From Bacteroidaceae bacterium (GTDB lineage: Bacteria > Bacteroidota > Bacteroidia > Bacteroidales > Bacteroidaceae), in contig JAGCPY010000054.1 of assembly GCA_017965425.1 (NCBI GenBank), positions 62,001 through 126,000 of the forward strand: 64,000 bases of DNA. The letters run 5' to 3'. A program made the translations under genes and the position numbers. This document shows, in pieces, positions 26,321 to 35,827 of the stretch (position 1 is its first letter; the number at the start of each line of letters is the position of its first letter). The notes below the pieces were generated by a model, which had not been told where the DNA came from, made no database searches, and worked only from the letters and a program-made list of their open reading frames with translations.

Positions 26321-27241
26321 TTATCCGAGGAAGAAGAGGCTGACGCCGACAACGGAAATCATGGCACCGAGGACAGCACGCCATGTGAGCTTCTCATGGA
26401 AAAACCAGCGGGAGGGCAACAGGATGATGATGGGAGTCATGGCCATTAACGTCGAAGCAATGCCTGCTGCTGTGTATTGCACGGCCATCAACGAGAAGCC
26501 CACACCGACGAAGGGACCGAAGATGGTCGTGGCGATGGCAACCGAAAGACCTCTGCCGTCGTGAAGGGCTTTGCGCATGGGGGTGAAGCCGTCGCGAAAC
26601 CAATGCAGAAGGCCAAAGCCGATGAGACCCGCAATGCAGCGGTAAAAGTTGGCATTGAAAGGGAGAAACCATTCAGGCATTCCTGCGACCACCTCGAAAT
26701 GGTTCATGCCAATCTTGCTCAGAACCAGGCCGATACCTTGACACATGGCAGCGCCGATGGCAAAAAGGACACCATTGAGTGGCAGACGCAACGACACTTT
26801 GTGATGATTGCCACGTCCGAGAACGGAAATGCCGATGCCAAAGAGCGTCACCACCATCGCCACAATGCTCATCAGCGTCAAATGCTGTCCCAGTGTCACC
26901 CATGCCATCAGCGCCGCTGCCAAGGGAGCCAACGTCATGAAAAGCTGACCAAAGCGTGAGCCAATGATGATGTAACATTGAAACAAGCAGAAGTCACCAA
27001 TCACATAACCTACCAGTCCCGACAGCAACATCCATCCACAGGCCTCACGTGTCGCTCCTACAGGCAGGAGATCCCCGGTCGTCACAATAAACAGCACCAA
27101 TGAAAACAATATGGCCAAAGCCATCCGCAGCACGTTCAGCGTCAGGTTGCCCAGTCTTTTGCTTCCGAACTCACTCAACAAGGCCGTCGCTGTCCATGAG
27201 AAAGCAACGCCAATGGAAATAAGTTCACCTAAATAGCTCAT
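26321..27241 (-). CDS. DMT-superfamily transporter (EamA type)
   Basis: The 306-residue protein has ten hydrophobic segments arranged as two EamA repeats (about 1-140 and 155-305). It is an inner-membrane permease of the drug/metabolite family. The substrate cannot be told from sequence. It lies 20 bp downstream of the GH115 gene on the same strand and may be cotranscribed, but such permeases are found in many contexts. Confidence 0.88.
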   Translation of the reverse strand: MSYLGELISIGVAFSWTATALLSEFGSKRLGNLTLNVLRMALAILFSLVLFIVTTGDLLPVGATREACGWMLLSGLVGYVIGDFCLFQCYIIIGSRFGQLFMTLAPLAAALMAWVTLGQHLTLMSIVAMVVTLFGIGISVLGRGNHHKVSLRLPLNGVLFAIGAAMCQGIGLVLSKIGMNHFEVVAGMPEWFLPFNANFYRCIAGLIGFGLLHWFRDGFTPMRKALHDGRGLSVAIATTIFGPFVGVGFSLMAVQYTAAGIASTLMAMTPIIILLPSRWFFHEKLTWRAVLGAMISVVGVSLFFLG

Positions 27242-27261
27242 CTTCTCTCAAGTATTTTCTC

Positions 27262-30200
27262 CTAACGAACCACCACCTTTTGACCACCCATCAGATATAG
27301 GCCCTGTGATAGGCTGTTGTGTGAGCTATGGACAAAATGTTTTCCATCTATTCCATAAATAGCGTGATCGGGATGACGTCGCTGTCTGGTGCTGAAAGAC
27401 TGAACAGCAGTCGGGCCCGCATTCGCGATGCGCTGAATGCGGAAGTAGTCCACCTTGAACCAACCCGCATTGTCGGTGGCATGTTGGCCGTTGTTGAGGC
27501 GGTTGCTGGTCTTGATACCGAAGGTCAGGTCTTGACCCTTGACCACATCCACATAAACTTCCATGTCTTTCAGCACCATGTTAGAGGTGTTTCCACCTGC
27601 ATAGCCTGCATAGCTGTTCACTTCGCCGTCGGTGAGTAGGTTGGTGTAGTCGCTGGCGTAGCCGTAGTACTGTACGTTTTCATTGGCAAACAGCCGGCAG
27701 TTTGTTTTCTTGTTTACTTCTACCCATAGCTTGCATGAGATGCGGTAGGTGCCAGCTTCCAGTTTTGTGGCAGGAATGGTCTGATAGAGCCAGAAGTCAT
27801 CTGGCATGGGTGTTGAATTGATCCAGCAAACGTTGTTCCCGTGGTAGTTGGCTGCGTCTTGATTGACTCCGTATGACTCTTTTCCATTGCTGCCCAACTT
27901 CAGCTCTCCTTTCGCTTGCCATCCACAGGGGATGCCCCGCCCGATGTTGCCGACAGGGTTCAGCTGGCAGTCGTGGTTGTACTCGAAGTCGTGGTTCTCG
28001 ATAAGTCGCGTGGTGAGCGTGAGGTCACCGTCTGACGTGTTCCGAATCTCACTGACAACGAGTCCAGGGTCAAGGAAACAGATGCGGAGAGTGGCCAAGC
28101 CGTCCTGTGGGCAAGCGTAGTCAAGGGTGGCATCGGCATAACCTTGGACAACGGTGGAATTCCATTTGCCTTCCATTGCTATGGTTTTGATGGAGCTGAT
28201 GACGGCTTTCTCGCCGTTCATCGAAAGTGCTACCCGCAAATCATAGTTGGTGTTGATAGGGAAGTTGGGAAGGCAACGTACCTCAATGTGATTGTAACCT
28301 GTTCGCACAGGTATCTCGTATTCTGCGTATGGAGCCTGTTCAATATCGTTGGCGGTGTAGGACGTCATGTCAAGTGGCCAGACGGTCACACTGGCCTGAT
28401 TGATGCCGAGACCTTCGATTGTCTTGATACGCCTGTTCGCCGTTTTGTAGTCGGTGGCGGGTATGATGACGACGGAATCTTCTTGGCGCGGCAATTCACG
28501 CTCCCTCACGTCTGTCGCTGTCGCTGTCGGCGGCACATTGAACTGTTCCAGGTCGCGAGGCTTGAAGTTCATCATTCCTTTCCATTTTCCACCTGCGATT
28601 TGGTTGTTGTATCGGTTCGTCAGTTGTCCAATCATACGGTAAGCTGCACGGGCATCGGTCGCATATTGCAAAGCTTGTTCTCGTTGTCCAAGAGCAGCCA
28701 GCTCCAGACTCTGCGAGGCTCGTAAGGTCTTTATGTTCATGTAATAAGCCCCCTTTACTGGGTATTCGATGAGTTGGAAGAACGCATCTTGCAGGTTGGT
28801 GGGGATGCGTGCTTGCAAAGCATCTACCATCTGTGCCAGTGCTTCGTAATCATTGATGCGTCGGTCTTTGTCCTCGTATGTGTACTGAACCAAGTGTATG
28901 TGTTCTGGCTTTCCACCCGCAGCCAGGCGGTAGTATTCGCGTTTGATGGCGGCTACATGGTCAGCCACCTCCTCACCAAAGGTCTGTGCCGCCCAGAAAC
29001 GGTTGTAGTCAATGGCATGTTCGGGTGTCCAACTGTTGATGTCCCATGCTAAGTCCATGCAGAATTGTAGTTCCATCTCTGCAGGCTTGATGTCACCGAC
29101 ATTGACAACCCAAAGTGTGCGGACACCTTGGTCGTATGCACGTGACAGTTCATAGCTGATGAGTGAGGGGGAGTGTGAGCAAAGCCAAAGATAATCAGCA
29201 GGCGTGCCCCAGTAGGAAACATGATAATAGACCCCGTTTCCGCCCGAACGTACTTGTTCGGCAGGCCGAGGCAGTTGGCGGATATAGCCGTGGTTATCGT
29301 CAACCCAGCAGAGGGTGACATCCTCTGGCACTTGCAGCCCTGCATTGTAAGCGTCCAGGACCTCTTTGTAAGGGATGAAAAGTTGTGGCACGCGTGTCAC
29401 ATCGTTAAAATAATTCGAAAGCAAGTTGCGTTGGAAACCGATGATGTCCGTGAGTCCGCGCACCTTGTCTTCTGTCGAAGGGTAGCCAGAGATGCCCCAG
29501 TCGTGCACACCACGCATTCCCAGTGTGTACATGGCATCATAGCCAACACTTTCTTTCACACGCTCTTCCCAATAGGTCTGGATCTTTGATTTGTTGGTCA
29601 CGTAGTTCCAATCTTCGTTGGTGCCGTTCCAAGGTTCGTGACGCCATTCCCATTCATTGTCGCGAAGCATCTGCTCACAATGGCTGGAACCCAGCACGAT
29701 GTCATATTTTCTTGCGACTGGCAGGTTGTCCTTGTTGGCCCAGAATGCTTGAGAACAGAGGTGCATGGCAGGCCAAAGTGTATTAGCGCGCAGACGCAGC
29801 AGCAGTTCCATCACGCGAGCGTAGGTGTTAGGGCCTATGTTGTTGTATTTCTTGTCGATGCCTTTGCTGGCCCAAGGGAATAGAGCGAAGTCCTCGTCAT
29901 TGATGAAGATGCCGCGGTATTTGACGGACGGCTCTTTGGACACGGTTCTGTCACCCTTCACATAGAGTGCTTCTTTCTTGGAGGGGAGCACATCGGCCCA
30001 CCAAACAAGAGGAGAGACACCCATTTGGCGAGACAATTCCAACAGACCGTATGCTGTGCCGCGTGGGGTGGATCCGGCAACGATGAGTGCTTGGGAAGTT
30101 CTTCCTGGCAGGTTGACTACTTGAAGAATGTACGTCTCCCATTTACCTGCTATCTCGCTGAGGTCGATAGCATGTTGGCTGACCAATTGGTCGATGAGGG

Positions 30201-30555
30201 CCGACTGTCCTATTGTGCCAGCAATGATGCAGGGACTTTGTTTGTCGGCAGAAGAGTCGGAAATGACAAGTGGACGCACTCCTGTGACCCGTTCGATATC
30301 ATCGGCCAGACAATCGGCTGCCGTCCTGACGACTTCTGCATCAGCAGCATCCACCATAATCGTTGTTGCTGTCGTTCCTTCAACAATGGTCATGCATCCT
30401 GTGGTGCGCTGTTCGCAGACGGAGATAGGGTTGTATGCGGCATCTTGAGCTTTAAGCTTTTGTTTGATTTGTCTTGCAGGTAAAACGGAGGATGCTGTAA
30501 AGGCAATCATTATTGCCAGTCCGAAGATTCTGTGTTTGCGTAAGTTCGTTTTCAT
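27262..30555 (-). CDS. Secreted GH115 xylan alpha-1,2-glucuronidase
   Basis: The 1,097-residue protein has a signal peptide (about 1-28) and the GH115 core (about 50-660) with typical segments: KYRGIFINDEDFALFPWA, RANTLWPAMH, TLGMRGVHDWG, LCWVDDNHGY and VVNVGDIKPAEMELQF. GH115 enzymes remove (4-O-methyl-)glucuronic acid from glucuronoxylan. A long beta-rich C-terminal part follows, including a jelly-roll-like region near 860-1040, and the tail (YGIDGKHFVHSS...GLYLMGGQKVVVR) resembles Por-type sorting tails. The -7 element at 30585-30592 fits the start at 30555. It sits beside a transporter rather than a complete xylan locus, and its role might include glucuronic acid residues on arabinogalactan. 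Confidence 0.93.
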   Translation of the reverse strand: MKTNLRKHRIFGLAIMIAFTASSVLPARQIKQKLKAQDAAYNPISVCEQRTTGCMTIVEGTTATTIMVDAADAEVVRTAADCLADDIERVTGVRPLVISDSSADKQSPCIIAGTIGQSALIDQLVSQHAIDLSEIAGKWETYILQVVNLPGRTSQALIVAGSTPRGTAYGLLELSRQMGVSPLVWWADVLPSKKEALYVKGDRTVSKEPSVKYRGIFINDEDFALFPWASKGIDKKYNNIGPNTYARVMELLLRLRANTLWPAMHLCSQAFWANKDNLPVARKYDIVLGSSHCEQMLRDNEWEWRHEPWNGTNEDWNYVTNKSKIQTYWEERVKESVGYDAMYTLGMRGVHDWGISGYPSTEDKVRGLTDIIGFQRNLLSNYFNDVTRVPQLFIPYKEVLDAYNAGLQVPEDVTLCWVDDNHGYIRQLPRPAEQVRSGGNGVYYHVSYWGTPADYLWLCSHSPSLISYELSRAYDQGVRTLWVVNVGDIKPAEMELQFCMDLAWDINSWTPEHAIDYNRFWAAQTFGEEVADHVAAIKREYYRLAAGGKPEHIHLVQYTYEDKDRRINDYEALAQMVDALQARIPTNLQDAFFQLIEYPVKGAYYMNIKTLRASQSLELAALGQREQALQYATDARAAYRMIGQLTNRYNNQIAGGKWKGMMNFKPRDLEQFNVPPTATATDVRERELPRQEDSVVIIPATDYKTANRRIKTIEGLGINQASVTVWPLDMTSYTANDIEQAPYAEYEIPVRTGYNHIEVRCLPNFPINTNYDLRVALSMNGEKAVISSIKTIAMEGKWNSTVVQGYADATLDYACPQDGLATLRICFLDPGLVVSEIRNTSDGDLTLTTRLIENHDFEYNHDCQLNPVGNIGRGIPCGWQAKGELKLGSNGKESYGVNQDAANYHGNNVCWINSTPMPDDFWLYQTIPATKLEAGTYRISCKLWVEVNKKTNCRLFANENVQYYGYASDYTNLLTDGEVNSYAGYAGGNTSNMVLKDMEVYVDVVKGQDLTFGIKTSNRLNNGQHATDNAGWFKVDYFRIQRIANAGPTAVQSFSTRQRRHPDHAIYGIDGKHFVHSSHNSLSQGLYLMGGQKVVVR

Positions 30556-30584
30556 ATTGCTCTTATGCCTTATGGATTTGGCGG

Positions 30585-30592
30585 CAAAGATA
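30585..30592 (-). promoter_or_regulatory. -7 promoter element of GH115
   Basis: On the minus strand TATCTTTG. Transcription would begin about 25 nt before the start codon. Confidence 0.55.
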
Positions 30593-30861
30593 CAACAATC
30601 TTGTGATACTAACCTTGTCTATACCCTAAAAACAATGATGAAAGTTGCACAAAGAACAACCTGTTTCCTATCGTGACGACTTTTTGTCATGAGAAGGATT
30701 GTATTCTTGAGCAAAAAACAATAGAAACCTTACTGACGGTTATGTTCAAAAGAATGTAAAAATGTCAGTTTGCGGTTTTAAGTGCTGTTAAGTGGATAGC
30801 TTATCGTGTTAATGAATTGGAAAAATGCACGACAAAACGTCAGCGAGATAAACTTTTGCAC

Positions 30862-30869
30862 TACTTTTG
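30862..30869 (+). promoter_or_regulatory. -7 promoter element of htrA
   Basis: TACTTTTG fits TAnnTTTG. The leader would be about 80 nt, made largely of the AT-rich repeats. No obvious -33 at 19-21 bp. Confidence 0.5.
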
Positions 30870-30957
30870 TGACCGAAACAGCAGAATGACCGAAACTTTA
30901 GTCTTAGGACATTTAACATTTAACATTAAACACTAAACTTTAAACTTTAAACCAAAT

Positions 30958-32508
30958 ATGACACAGACGACAAAGACTTGGCTCGGCGCCGCAGCGTTGG
31001 TACTGAGCAGTAGTGTACTCACAGGCGCGGTGATGCGCCGGGGGATGAACGTGAATAATGACGATGCGTCGGGAACCACTTTCTTTGGTGCCCAACCCGC
31101 TTCTATGCAGATGCCTAATGCCGCAACGGCATCATTGGCAGCTCCTGCGGGGCTGGTGGATTTGACGACTGCCGCCGAACGGTCGGTGAACTCGGTCGTA
31201 TATATTAAGGTAACGCAGAATGCGAAACGACAGACAGTGACTGTGCGTGATCCGTTCGAGGAGTTCTTCGGCGATTTCTTTGGTTATGGAAACCGTGGAC
31301 GCGGTCAGGGACGTCAGCAGGAAATAGAGACACAACCTAAGCGACAGGGTGCAGGCAGTGGTGTGATAATCTCTGCCGATGGCTACATCGTGACGAACAA
31401 TCATGTCGTGGCGGGCGCCGATGAGATTCTTGTGAAATTGAATGACAATACAGAATACAAGGGACGTATTATCGGCTTGGACGAGACGACAGATTTGGCA
31501 TTGGTGAAAGTGGAGGCGAAGAACCTGCCTGCCATTGTTATCGGCAACTCTGATAATCTGAAAATTGGCGAGTGGGTGCTGGCCGTGGGCAATCCGTTCA
31601 ACCTGACTTCAACCGTCACGGCTGGAATCGTCTCAGCCAAAGCACGTTCCTTGGGTGCCAATGGCGTGGAAAGTTTCATACAGACAGATGCCGCCATCAA
31701 CGCCGGTAACTCAGGTGGTGCTTTGGTGAACGAACGTGGTGAACTGGTAGGCATCAACGCGATGCTCTACAGCCAGACGGGTAGCTACAGTGGCTATGGT
31801 TTTGCCATCCCGACGACCATCATGAACAAGGTCGTGGCCGACCTAAAAGACTTCGGAATCGTGCAACGTGCCATCCTTGGAGTAAGGGGCATGGACGTAA
31901 CCAACTATATAGATGTGGAAAAAGAGAAAGGCAACGAAGTGGAACTCGGCACAACGACAGGTATCTATGTGAGTGACGTCGAACCCAAGTCAACCGCAGA
32001 AGAGCTGGGCTTGCAGAAGGGAGACGTTGTCACGGCCATCGACGGCAAGGAGGTCACAAAGATGGCCGAGTTGCAAGAAGCCTTGAGCCAACGCCGCCCA
32101 GGCGATAAGGTGAAGGTGACTTTCATCCGTTCTAAGAAAACCCGAAACGAGACCGCCATCTTGCGTAATGCCCAGGGTGGAACTGAGGTGATGGAAGAAG
32201 TAGATATCGACCTCTTTGGCGCTCAGTTGAAACCGCTCAGCGACGAGAACAAACGCGAGCTGGCTCTGCGATATGGCTTGGAAGTCGTGGCCTTGAAGAA
32301 AGGCAAGATGCAGGATGCCGGTATCACGAAGGGCATGATTCTGCTGCAAGTCAATGATCAGGAGATGAATACCGTCGAAGACTTCGAGAATGCCGTGAAG
32401 GCAGCCAACCAGAGCAGCGACCGCACCTTGTGGATTCGTGCCATTACTCCGAGTGGTCGTCGTGTGGCTACTGCCATCGACCTCAGCGACGAAAAGAAAA
32501 AGAAATAA
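30958..32508 (+). CDS. htrA: Periplasmic serine protease Do/HtrA
   Basis: The 516-residue protein is a typical HtrA/DegP-type protease and chaperone. A signal peptide or N-terminal anchor (about 7-26) is followed by the trypsin-like domain with the catalytic triad His149 (NNHVV), Asp179 (TTDLALV) and Ser252 (NAGNSGG). Two PDZ domains follow (about 300-395 and 425-510). It degrades or refolds damaged envelope proteins. The -7 element at 30862 and the AT-rich leader precede it. It is followed by the sigma factor gene with a separate promoter. Confidence 0.95.
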   Translation: MTQTTKTWLGAAALVLSSSVLTGAVMRRGMNVNNDDASGTTFFGAQPASMQMPNAATASLAAPAGLVDLTTAAERSVNSVVYIKVTQNAKRQTVTVRDPFEEFFGDFFGYGNRGRGQGRQQEIETQPKRQGAGSGVIISADGYIVTNNHVVAGADEILVKLNDNTEYKGRIIGLDETTDLALVKVEAKNLPAIVIGNSDNLKIGEWVLAVGNPFNLTSTVTAGIVSAKARSLGANGVESFIQTDAAINAGNSGGALVNERGELVGINAMLYSQTGSYSGYGFAIPTTIMNKVVADLKDFGIVQRAILGVRGMDVTNYIDVEKEKGNEVELGTTTGIYVSDVEPKSTAEELGLQKGDVVTAIDGKEVTKMAELQEALSQRRPGDKVKVTFIRSKKTRNETAILRNAQGGTEVMEEVDIDLFGAQLKPLSDENKRELALRYGLEVVALKKGKMQDAGITKGMILLQVNDQEMNTVEDFENAVKAANQSSDRTLWIRAITPSGRRVATAIDLSDEKKKK

Positions 32509-32642
32509 GCGGGTCTCAAGGGACTCATGGCCGTTGTGCTTGCAAAAAGCAGGCCAAAGCTTTTAACTTGGCGAAAGGGAGCAAAGAAAACAAATTCTTT
32601 GCACCTTTCGCACTTTTTTAGGAAAGATTCTTTGAATTTTTC

Positions 32643-32673
32643 TTGTGTGTGAACTATATATAATGTAATTTTG
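32643..32673 (+). promoter_or_regulatory. Promoter of the primary sigma factor gene
   Basis: TTG (32643-32645, preceded by TTTTC) and TAATTTTG (32666-32673) with a 20-bp spacer. Transcription would start near 32679, about 20 nt before ATG 32698. Confidence 0.75.
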
Positions 32674-32697
32674 CACGCTAAAAAATGAATTAGTGGA

Positions 32698-33558
32698 ATG
32701 AGACAACTAAAGATTACCAAAAGCATCACCAATCGTGAGAGTGCTTCGCTGGACAAATACCTGCAGGAAATCGGGCGTGAAGACCTGATTACCGTGGAGG
32801 AAGAAGTGGAGCTGGCACAGCGCATCCGCAAGGGCGACCGTGCTGCGCTGGAGAAGCTGACACGGGCCAACCTTCGTTTCGTGGTCAGTGTAGCCAAGCA
32901 GTACCAGAATCAGGGTCTGAGTCTTCCCGACCTCATCAACGAGGGCAATTTGGGTTTGATTAAGGCGGCAGAGAAGTTCGACGAAACTCGCGGTTTCAAA
33001 TTCATCTCATACGCCGTTTGGTGGATTCGCCAGAGCATCCTTCAGGCATTGGCCGAGCAGAGCCGTATCGTCCGACTCCCACTGAATCAGGTAGGCTCAC
33101 TCAACAAAATCAGCAAAGCCTTCTCGAAGTTTGAGCAGGAGAACGAGCGTCGCCCCAGTCCCGATGAGCTGGCTGAGGAATTGGACATCCCTGTGGATAA
33201 GATTTCTGACACGCTGAAGGTCAGCGGACGTCACATTTCAGTGGACGCACCTTTCGTGGAAGGCGAGGACAACACACTGCTGGACGTCATTGTGAACGAC
33301 GACAGCCCCATGGCAGACAAGAGCCTTGTCAACGAGAGCCTCAGCAGGGAAATTGACCGTGCCCTGTCCACACTCAGCGACCGCGAGAAACAGATTGTGG
33401 AAATGTTCTTTGGTATCAATCATCAAGAGATGACGCTCGAGGAAATCGGCGACAAGTTCAACCTTACCCGTGAACGTGTCCGCCAAATCAAAGAGAAGGC
33501 CATCCGTCGTTTGCGCAACAACTCCAAGAGCAAGCTCCTGAAATCCTACCTCGGTTGA
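32698..33558 (+). CDS. rpoD: Primary RNA polymerase sigma factor (sigma-70, Bacteroidetes type)
   Basis: The 286-residue protein contains region 1.2 ([12 protein letters not shown]), region 2 (about 45-120, including the -10-recognition helix [14 protein letters not shown]), region 3 and region 4 (helix-turn-helix [29 protein letters not shown], about 235-275). Region 1.1 is absent. This short form is the housekeeping sigma factor of Bacteroidota and recognises TTTG/TAnnTTTG promoters like those found throughout this window. The gene has its own promoter and is followed closely by a small secreted-protein gene. Confidence 0.95.
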   Translation: MRQLKITKSITNRESASLDKYLQEIGREDLITVEEEVELAQRIRKGDRAALEKLTRANLRFVVSVAKQYQNQGLSLPDLINEGNLGLIKAAEKFDETRGFKFISYAVWWIRQSILQALAEQSRIVRLPLNQVGSLNKISKAFSKFEQENERRPSPDELAEELDIPVDKISDTLKVSGRHISVDAPFVEGEDNTLLDVIVNDDSPMADKSLVNESLSREIDRALSTLSDREKQIVEMFFGINHQEMTLEEIGDKFNLTRERVRQIKEKAIRRLRNNSKSKLLKSYLG

Positions 33559-33571
33559 GAAGTTATTTTTT

Positions 33572-34048
33572 ATGAAGGACAAAATCATCATTTGTCTGTT
33601 GGGGCTCTTGTTCGCATTGCCCTCTTTGGCACAGAAGAAACCAGAGAAGAAGACCATTTATCTGTTCGGCTTTGCGACATCGTTCACGGACTCCTTGGCT
33701 TATCTGACATCCATACAAAAATTGGATGAAGGCTGGATCGATGAACATAAATTCCTGGTGGACCGTTCACTTTATAGTTTGCAGCTTCAGATTAACTTAG
33801 AGCAGATCGAAGGGGTGAAGAATCCAATCTGCACCATCTTATTCGATACGAAACAGCGCCGTCTGCAACGCAAGTGGGCGAAAATCAAGAAACGTCATGA
33901 AGCCGCTCAGGATTTGATTTATAAAGAGCTGGGCGAAGAACATTTCAAATTCCATCCAGAGGAATACCGGGAAGTTGTCATTGGCGACGAACAGCCGACA
34001 GCCCAACCGCCTCAATCCAAAGGCACCAAGAAGAAGAAAAAGAAATAA
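33572..34048 (+). CDS. Small secreted hypothetical protein with Lys-rich tail
   Basis: The protein has 158 residues. Residues 1-20 look like a signal peptide ending in SLAQ. The mature part is charged and helical and contains FGFATSFTDS and a region rich in Arg and Lys (RRLQRKWAKIKKRHEAA). It ends in seven lysines with one Thr/Gly (KGTKKKKKK). No family was recognised; similar small proteins next to rpoD-type genes occur in related Bacteroidota. It lies 13 bp after rpoD and 6 bp before the HprK-like gene, so it may belong to that cassette's transcript. Confidence 0.75.
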   Translation: MKDKIIICLLGLLFALPSLAQKKPEKKTIYLFGFATSFTDSLAYLTSIQKLDEGWIDEHKFLVDRSLYSLQLQINLEQIEGVKNPICTILFDTKQRRLQRKWAKIKKRHEAAQDLIYKELGEEHFKFHPEEYREVVIGDEQPTAQPPQSKGTKKKKKK

Positions 34049-34054
34049 AAGATC

Positions 34055-34945
34055 ATGAATATATCTCGCTTCAAAGTGGCGCTTCATCGCTTGCAGGTGA
34101 ACCTGCCAGACTTCATGGAAGCCTCACAGGTTATACCCTCTTTTTCGCCCTTTGTGTGTGAGGATGAGGGCGATGTGCTTTTCACGATGGACGTGTCAGT
34201 GGGCTCAGCACCTGATTTCAGCCAGCTGGACGAAATCGGACAGTTTGACTGTGGCGGTGCCAATCACGGAGTCTATCGGGATGCCGACGGAGGATATGCT
34301 TTCGAAATCAGTCTTCCTGCCTGCGACACAGGGACGCTCAGTTGCTGCATGACAGCCAGTGCAGACTTCGCCCATTGTCGTGCCATCCTGACAGAAGGAC
34401 TGCTGCGCCAGCATCAGTTTGGACTCAACAACGCCCTGATGATGGCATACGCCTTTGCAGCTGCCACGCAGGACACGTTGCTCGTCCACGCATCGGTCAT
34501 CCGAAACAGCGGCTACGGCTATCTCTTCACCGCACCCAGCGGAACCGGAAAGAGCACCCACACTCACTTGTGGTACAAATACATACCGGGCAGCGACTTG
34601 ATGAACGATGACAACCCTGTTGTCCGCATCGTTGACGGTGAGACACGCATCTACGGTTCGCCGTGGAGCGGCAAGACACCATGCTACAGGAACATTTGGG
34701 CACCGGTCGGTGCCATTACCCGCATCGAACAGAAGCCGGAGAACACCATCCGCCGCATGGCACCCGTGGAGGCTTTCGCCACCTTGTTGCCGGCTGTCAG
34801 TTCCATGAAGTGGGACAAGCGCGTTTATGAAGGCATCTGTCGGTGCATCTCGCGTCTGTTGAGGACCACGCCTGTCTATCTCCTCGGTTGTCGTCCCGAC
34901 GAGGAGGCCGCACATGTCAGTCACGATGCCATCGCCGTGAAGTAA
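34055..34945 (+). CDS. HPr-kinase-like ATP-binding protein of a PqqD-associated cassette
   Basis: The 296-residue protein has a P-loop (APSGTGKSTH, residues 160-169) in a fold like the C-terminal domain of HPr kinase/phosphorylase. The segment MNDDNPVVRIV supplies the acidic metal ligands, and YGSPWSGKT follows. The N-terminal 140 residues are beta-rich and of unknown role. True HprK proteins lack this N-terminal domain and act in phosphotransferase systems, which are not evident here. The next two genes encode an S24/S26-like peptidase and a PqqD-like protein. This set occurs in RiPP-like modification contexts, but no precursor or radical SAM enzyme is visible. Confidence 0.8.
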   Translation: MNISRFKVALHRLQVNLPDFMEASQVIPSFSPFVCEDEGDVLFTMDVSVGSAPDFSQLDEIGQFDCGGANHGVYRDADGGYAFEISLPACDTGTLSCCMTASADFAHCRAILTEGLLRQHQFGLNNALMMAYAFAAATQDTLLVHASVIRNSGYGYLFTAPSGTGKSTHTHLWYKYIPGSDLMNDDNPVVRIVDGETRIYGSPWSGKTPCYRNIWAPVGAITRIEQKPENTIRRMAPVEAFATLLPAVSSMKWDKRVYEGICRCISRLLRTTPVYLLGCRPDEEAAHVSHDAIAVK

Positions 34946-34973
34946 CGCGTCAATCCTCAAAGTGTGAATCGTC

Positions 34974-35519
34974 ATGATGTTCCTGAAACGACTCATCTTC
35001 AAGGTCGGACGCCTGCTGGCCACTCCTTGGCGAAAATCCAAGCAGAGACGCTATGCAGACCCCTCGGCAGCGGGCATTCCCCGGATGGAATTTCCGAATG
35101 CCAAGTATCTGCCGTTGGTGCGGAAGGCCATTGCTGGTGGCGAGAAGGCCATCATCTCGGTGAAGGGATTCAGTATGCGTCCGTTTCTGGAGCATGAGCG
35201 CGACCGTGTGGAACTGGCTCCGTGGACCAACCTGTGTGTGGGTGATGCCGTTTTGGCCGAAATCCAACCCGGCCAATTCGTGTTGCACCGCATCATTGAC
35301 ATCCAGGGCCGGGAACTCACCTTGATGGGCGACGGCAACATTCGCGGTACCGAGTATTGCACGACGGCCGACGTCTGCGGAGTCGTCACCAAATATCTAC
35401 GCCCTGGAGGCCACGAGTTGTTGGCCAGCGATCCTTCCTTAATACGTAAAATCAACATCTGGCGCAGGCTGCTTCCCATACGCCGTCTGCTCCTTTTCTT
35501 CTATAAATTGACTGTATGA
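34974..35519 (+). CDS. S24/S26-family (signal-peptidase-like) protein
   Basis: The protein has 181 residues. The core (about 58-155) has the serine motif GFSMRPFL (Ser67) and a second motif FVLHRII with His105 at the place where Lys is found in bacterial signal peptidase I. This Ser-His form is known from SipW-like and archaeal signal peptidases. There is no N-terminal membrane anchor; a hydrophobic/basic C-terminus may tether it. It could mature a small peptide or a regulator. Its stop overlaps the PqqD-like gene by four bases (ATGA), which suggests coupled translation. Confidence 0.8.
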   Translation: MMFLKRLIFKVGRLLATPWRKSKQRRYADPSAAGIPRMEFPNAKYLPLVRKAIAGGEKAIISVKGFSMRPFLEHERDRVELAPWTNLCVGDAVLAEIQPGQFVLHRIIDIQGRELTLMGDGNIRGTEYCTTADVCGVVTKYLRPGGHELLASDPSLIRKINIWRRLLPIRRLLLFFYKLTV

Positions 35520-35782
35520 AAATCAAGAACGGATTTGAACTGATGGATGTCTGCGGCGAAGCCGTCGTAGTTGCCCACGGTAAAGAAAACATAGATTTCT
35601 CCAAGGTCATCAGCCTTAATGAGAGTGCTTCATATCTTTGGAAAAAGGTGGAAGGCCGTGATTTCGATGCCGCCGAACTGGCTCGCCTGCTCACCGAAGA
35701 ATATGAGGTGGACGAAGCCACTGCCCTTCGCGATGCCGAGAAGATGATGACAGATTGGCGCGAGGCAGGGCTGGCGGAGTGA
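35516..35782 (+). CDS. PqqD-family small protein (peptide-recognition fold)
   Basis: The 88-residue protein shows the PqqD pattern: an N-terminal beta-hairpin region, the motif ISLNESASYLWKKVEG (residues 32-47) and C-terminal helices (LARLLTEEYEVDEATA...AEKMMTDW). PqqD-fold proteins bind leader peptides of ribosomally made peptides and deliver them to modifying enzymes. Here its partners would be the HprK-like and S26-like proteins. It is the last gene of the cassette and is followed by a composite palindromic repeat. Confidence 0.85.
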   Translation: MKIKNGFELMDVCGEAVVVAHGKENIDFSKVISLNESASYLWKKVEGRDFDAAELARLLTEEYEVDEATALRDAEKMMTDWREAGLAE

Positions 35783-35827
35783 TTGACGGAAACGCCATTC
35801 ATCGCCCTCTTCCTATTGTTTTTCTCC

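Larger units (their letters stand above)
30556..30957. other. 402-bp divergent intergenic region
   Basis: It holds the minus-strand -7 TATCTTTG (30592-30585) for GH115 and the plus-strand -7 TACTTTTG (30862-30869) for htrA. The last 50 bp are repeats of the type atttaacattt and actttaaac. No gene was seen. Confidence 0.7.
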
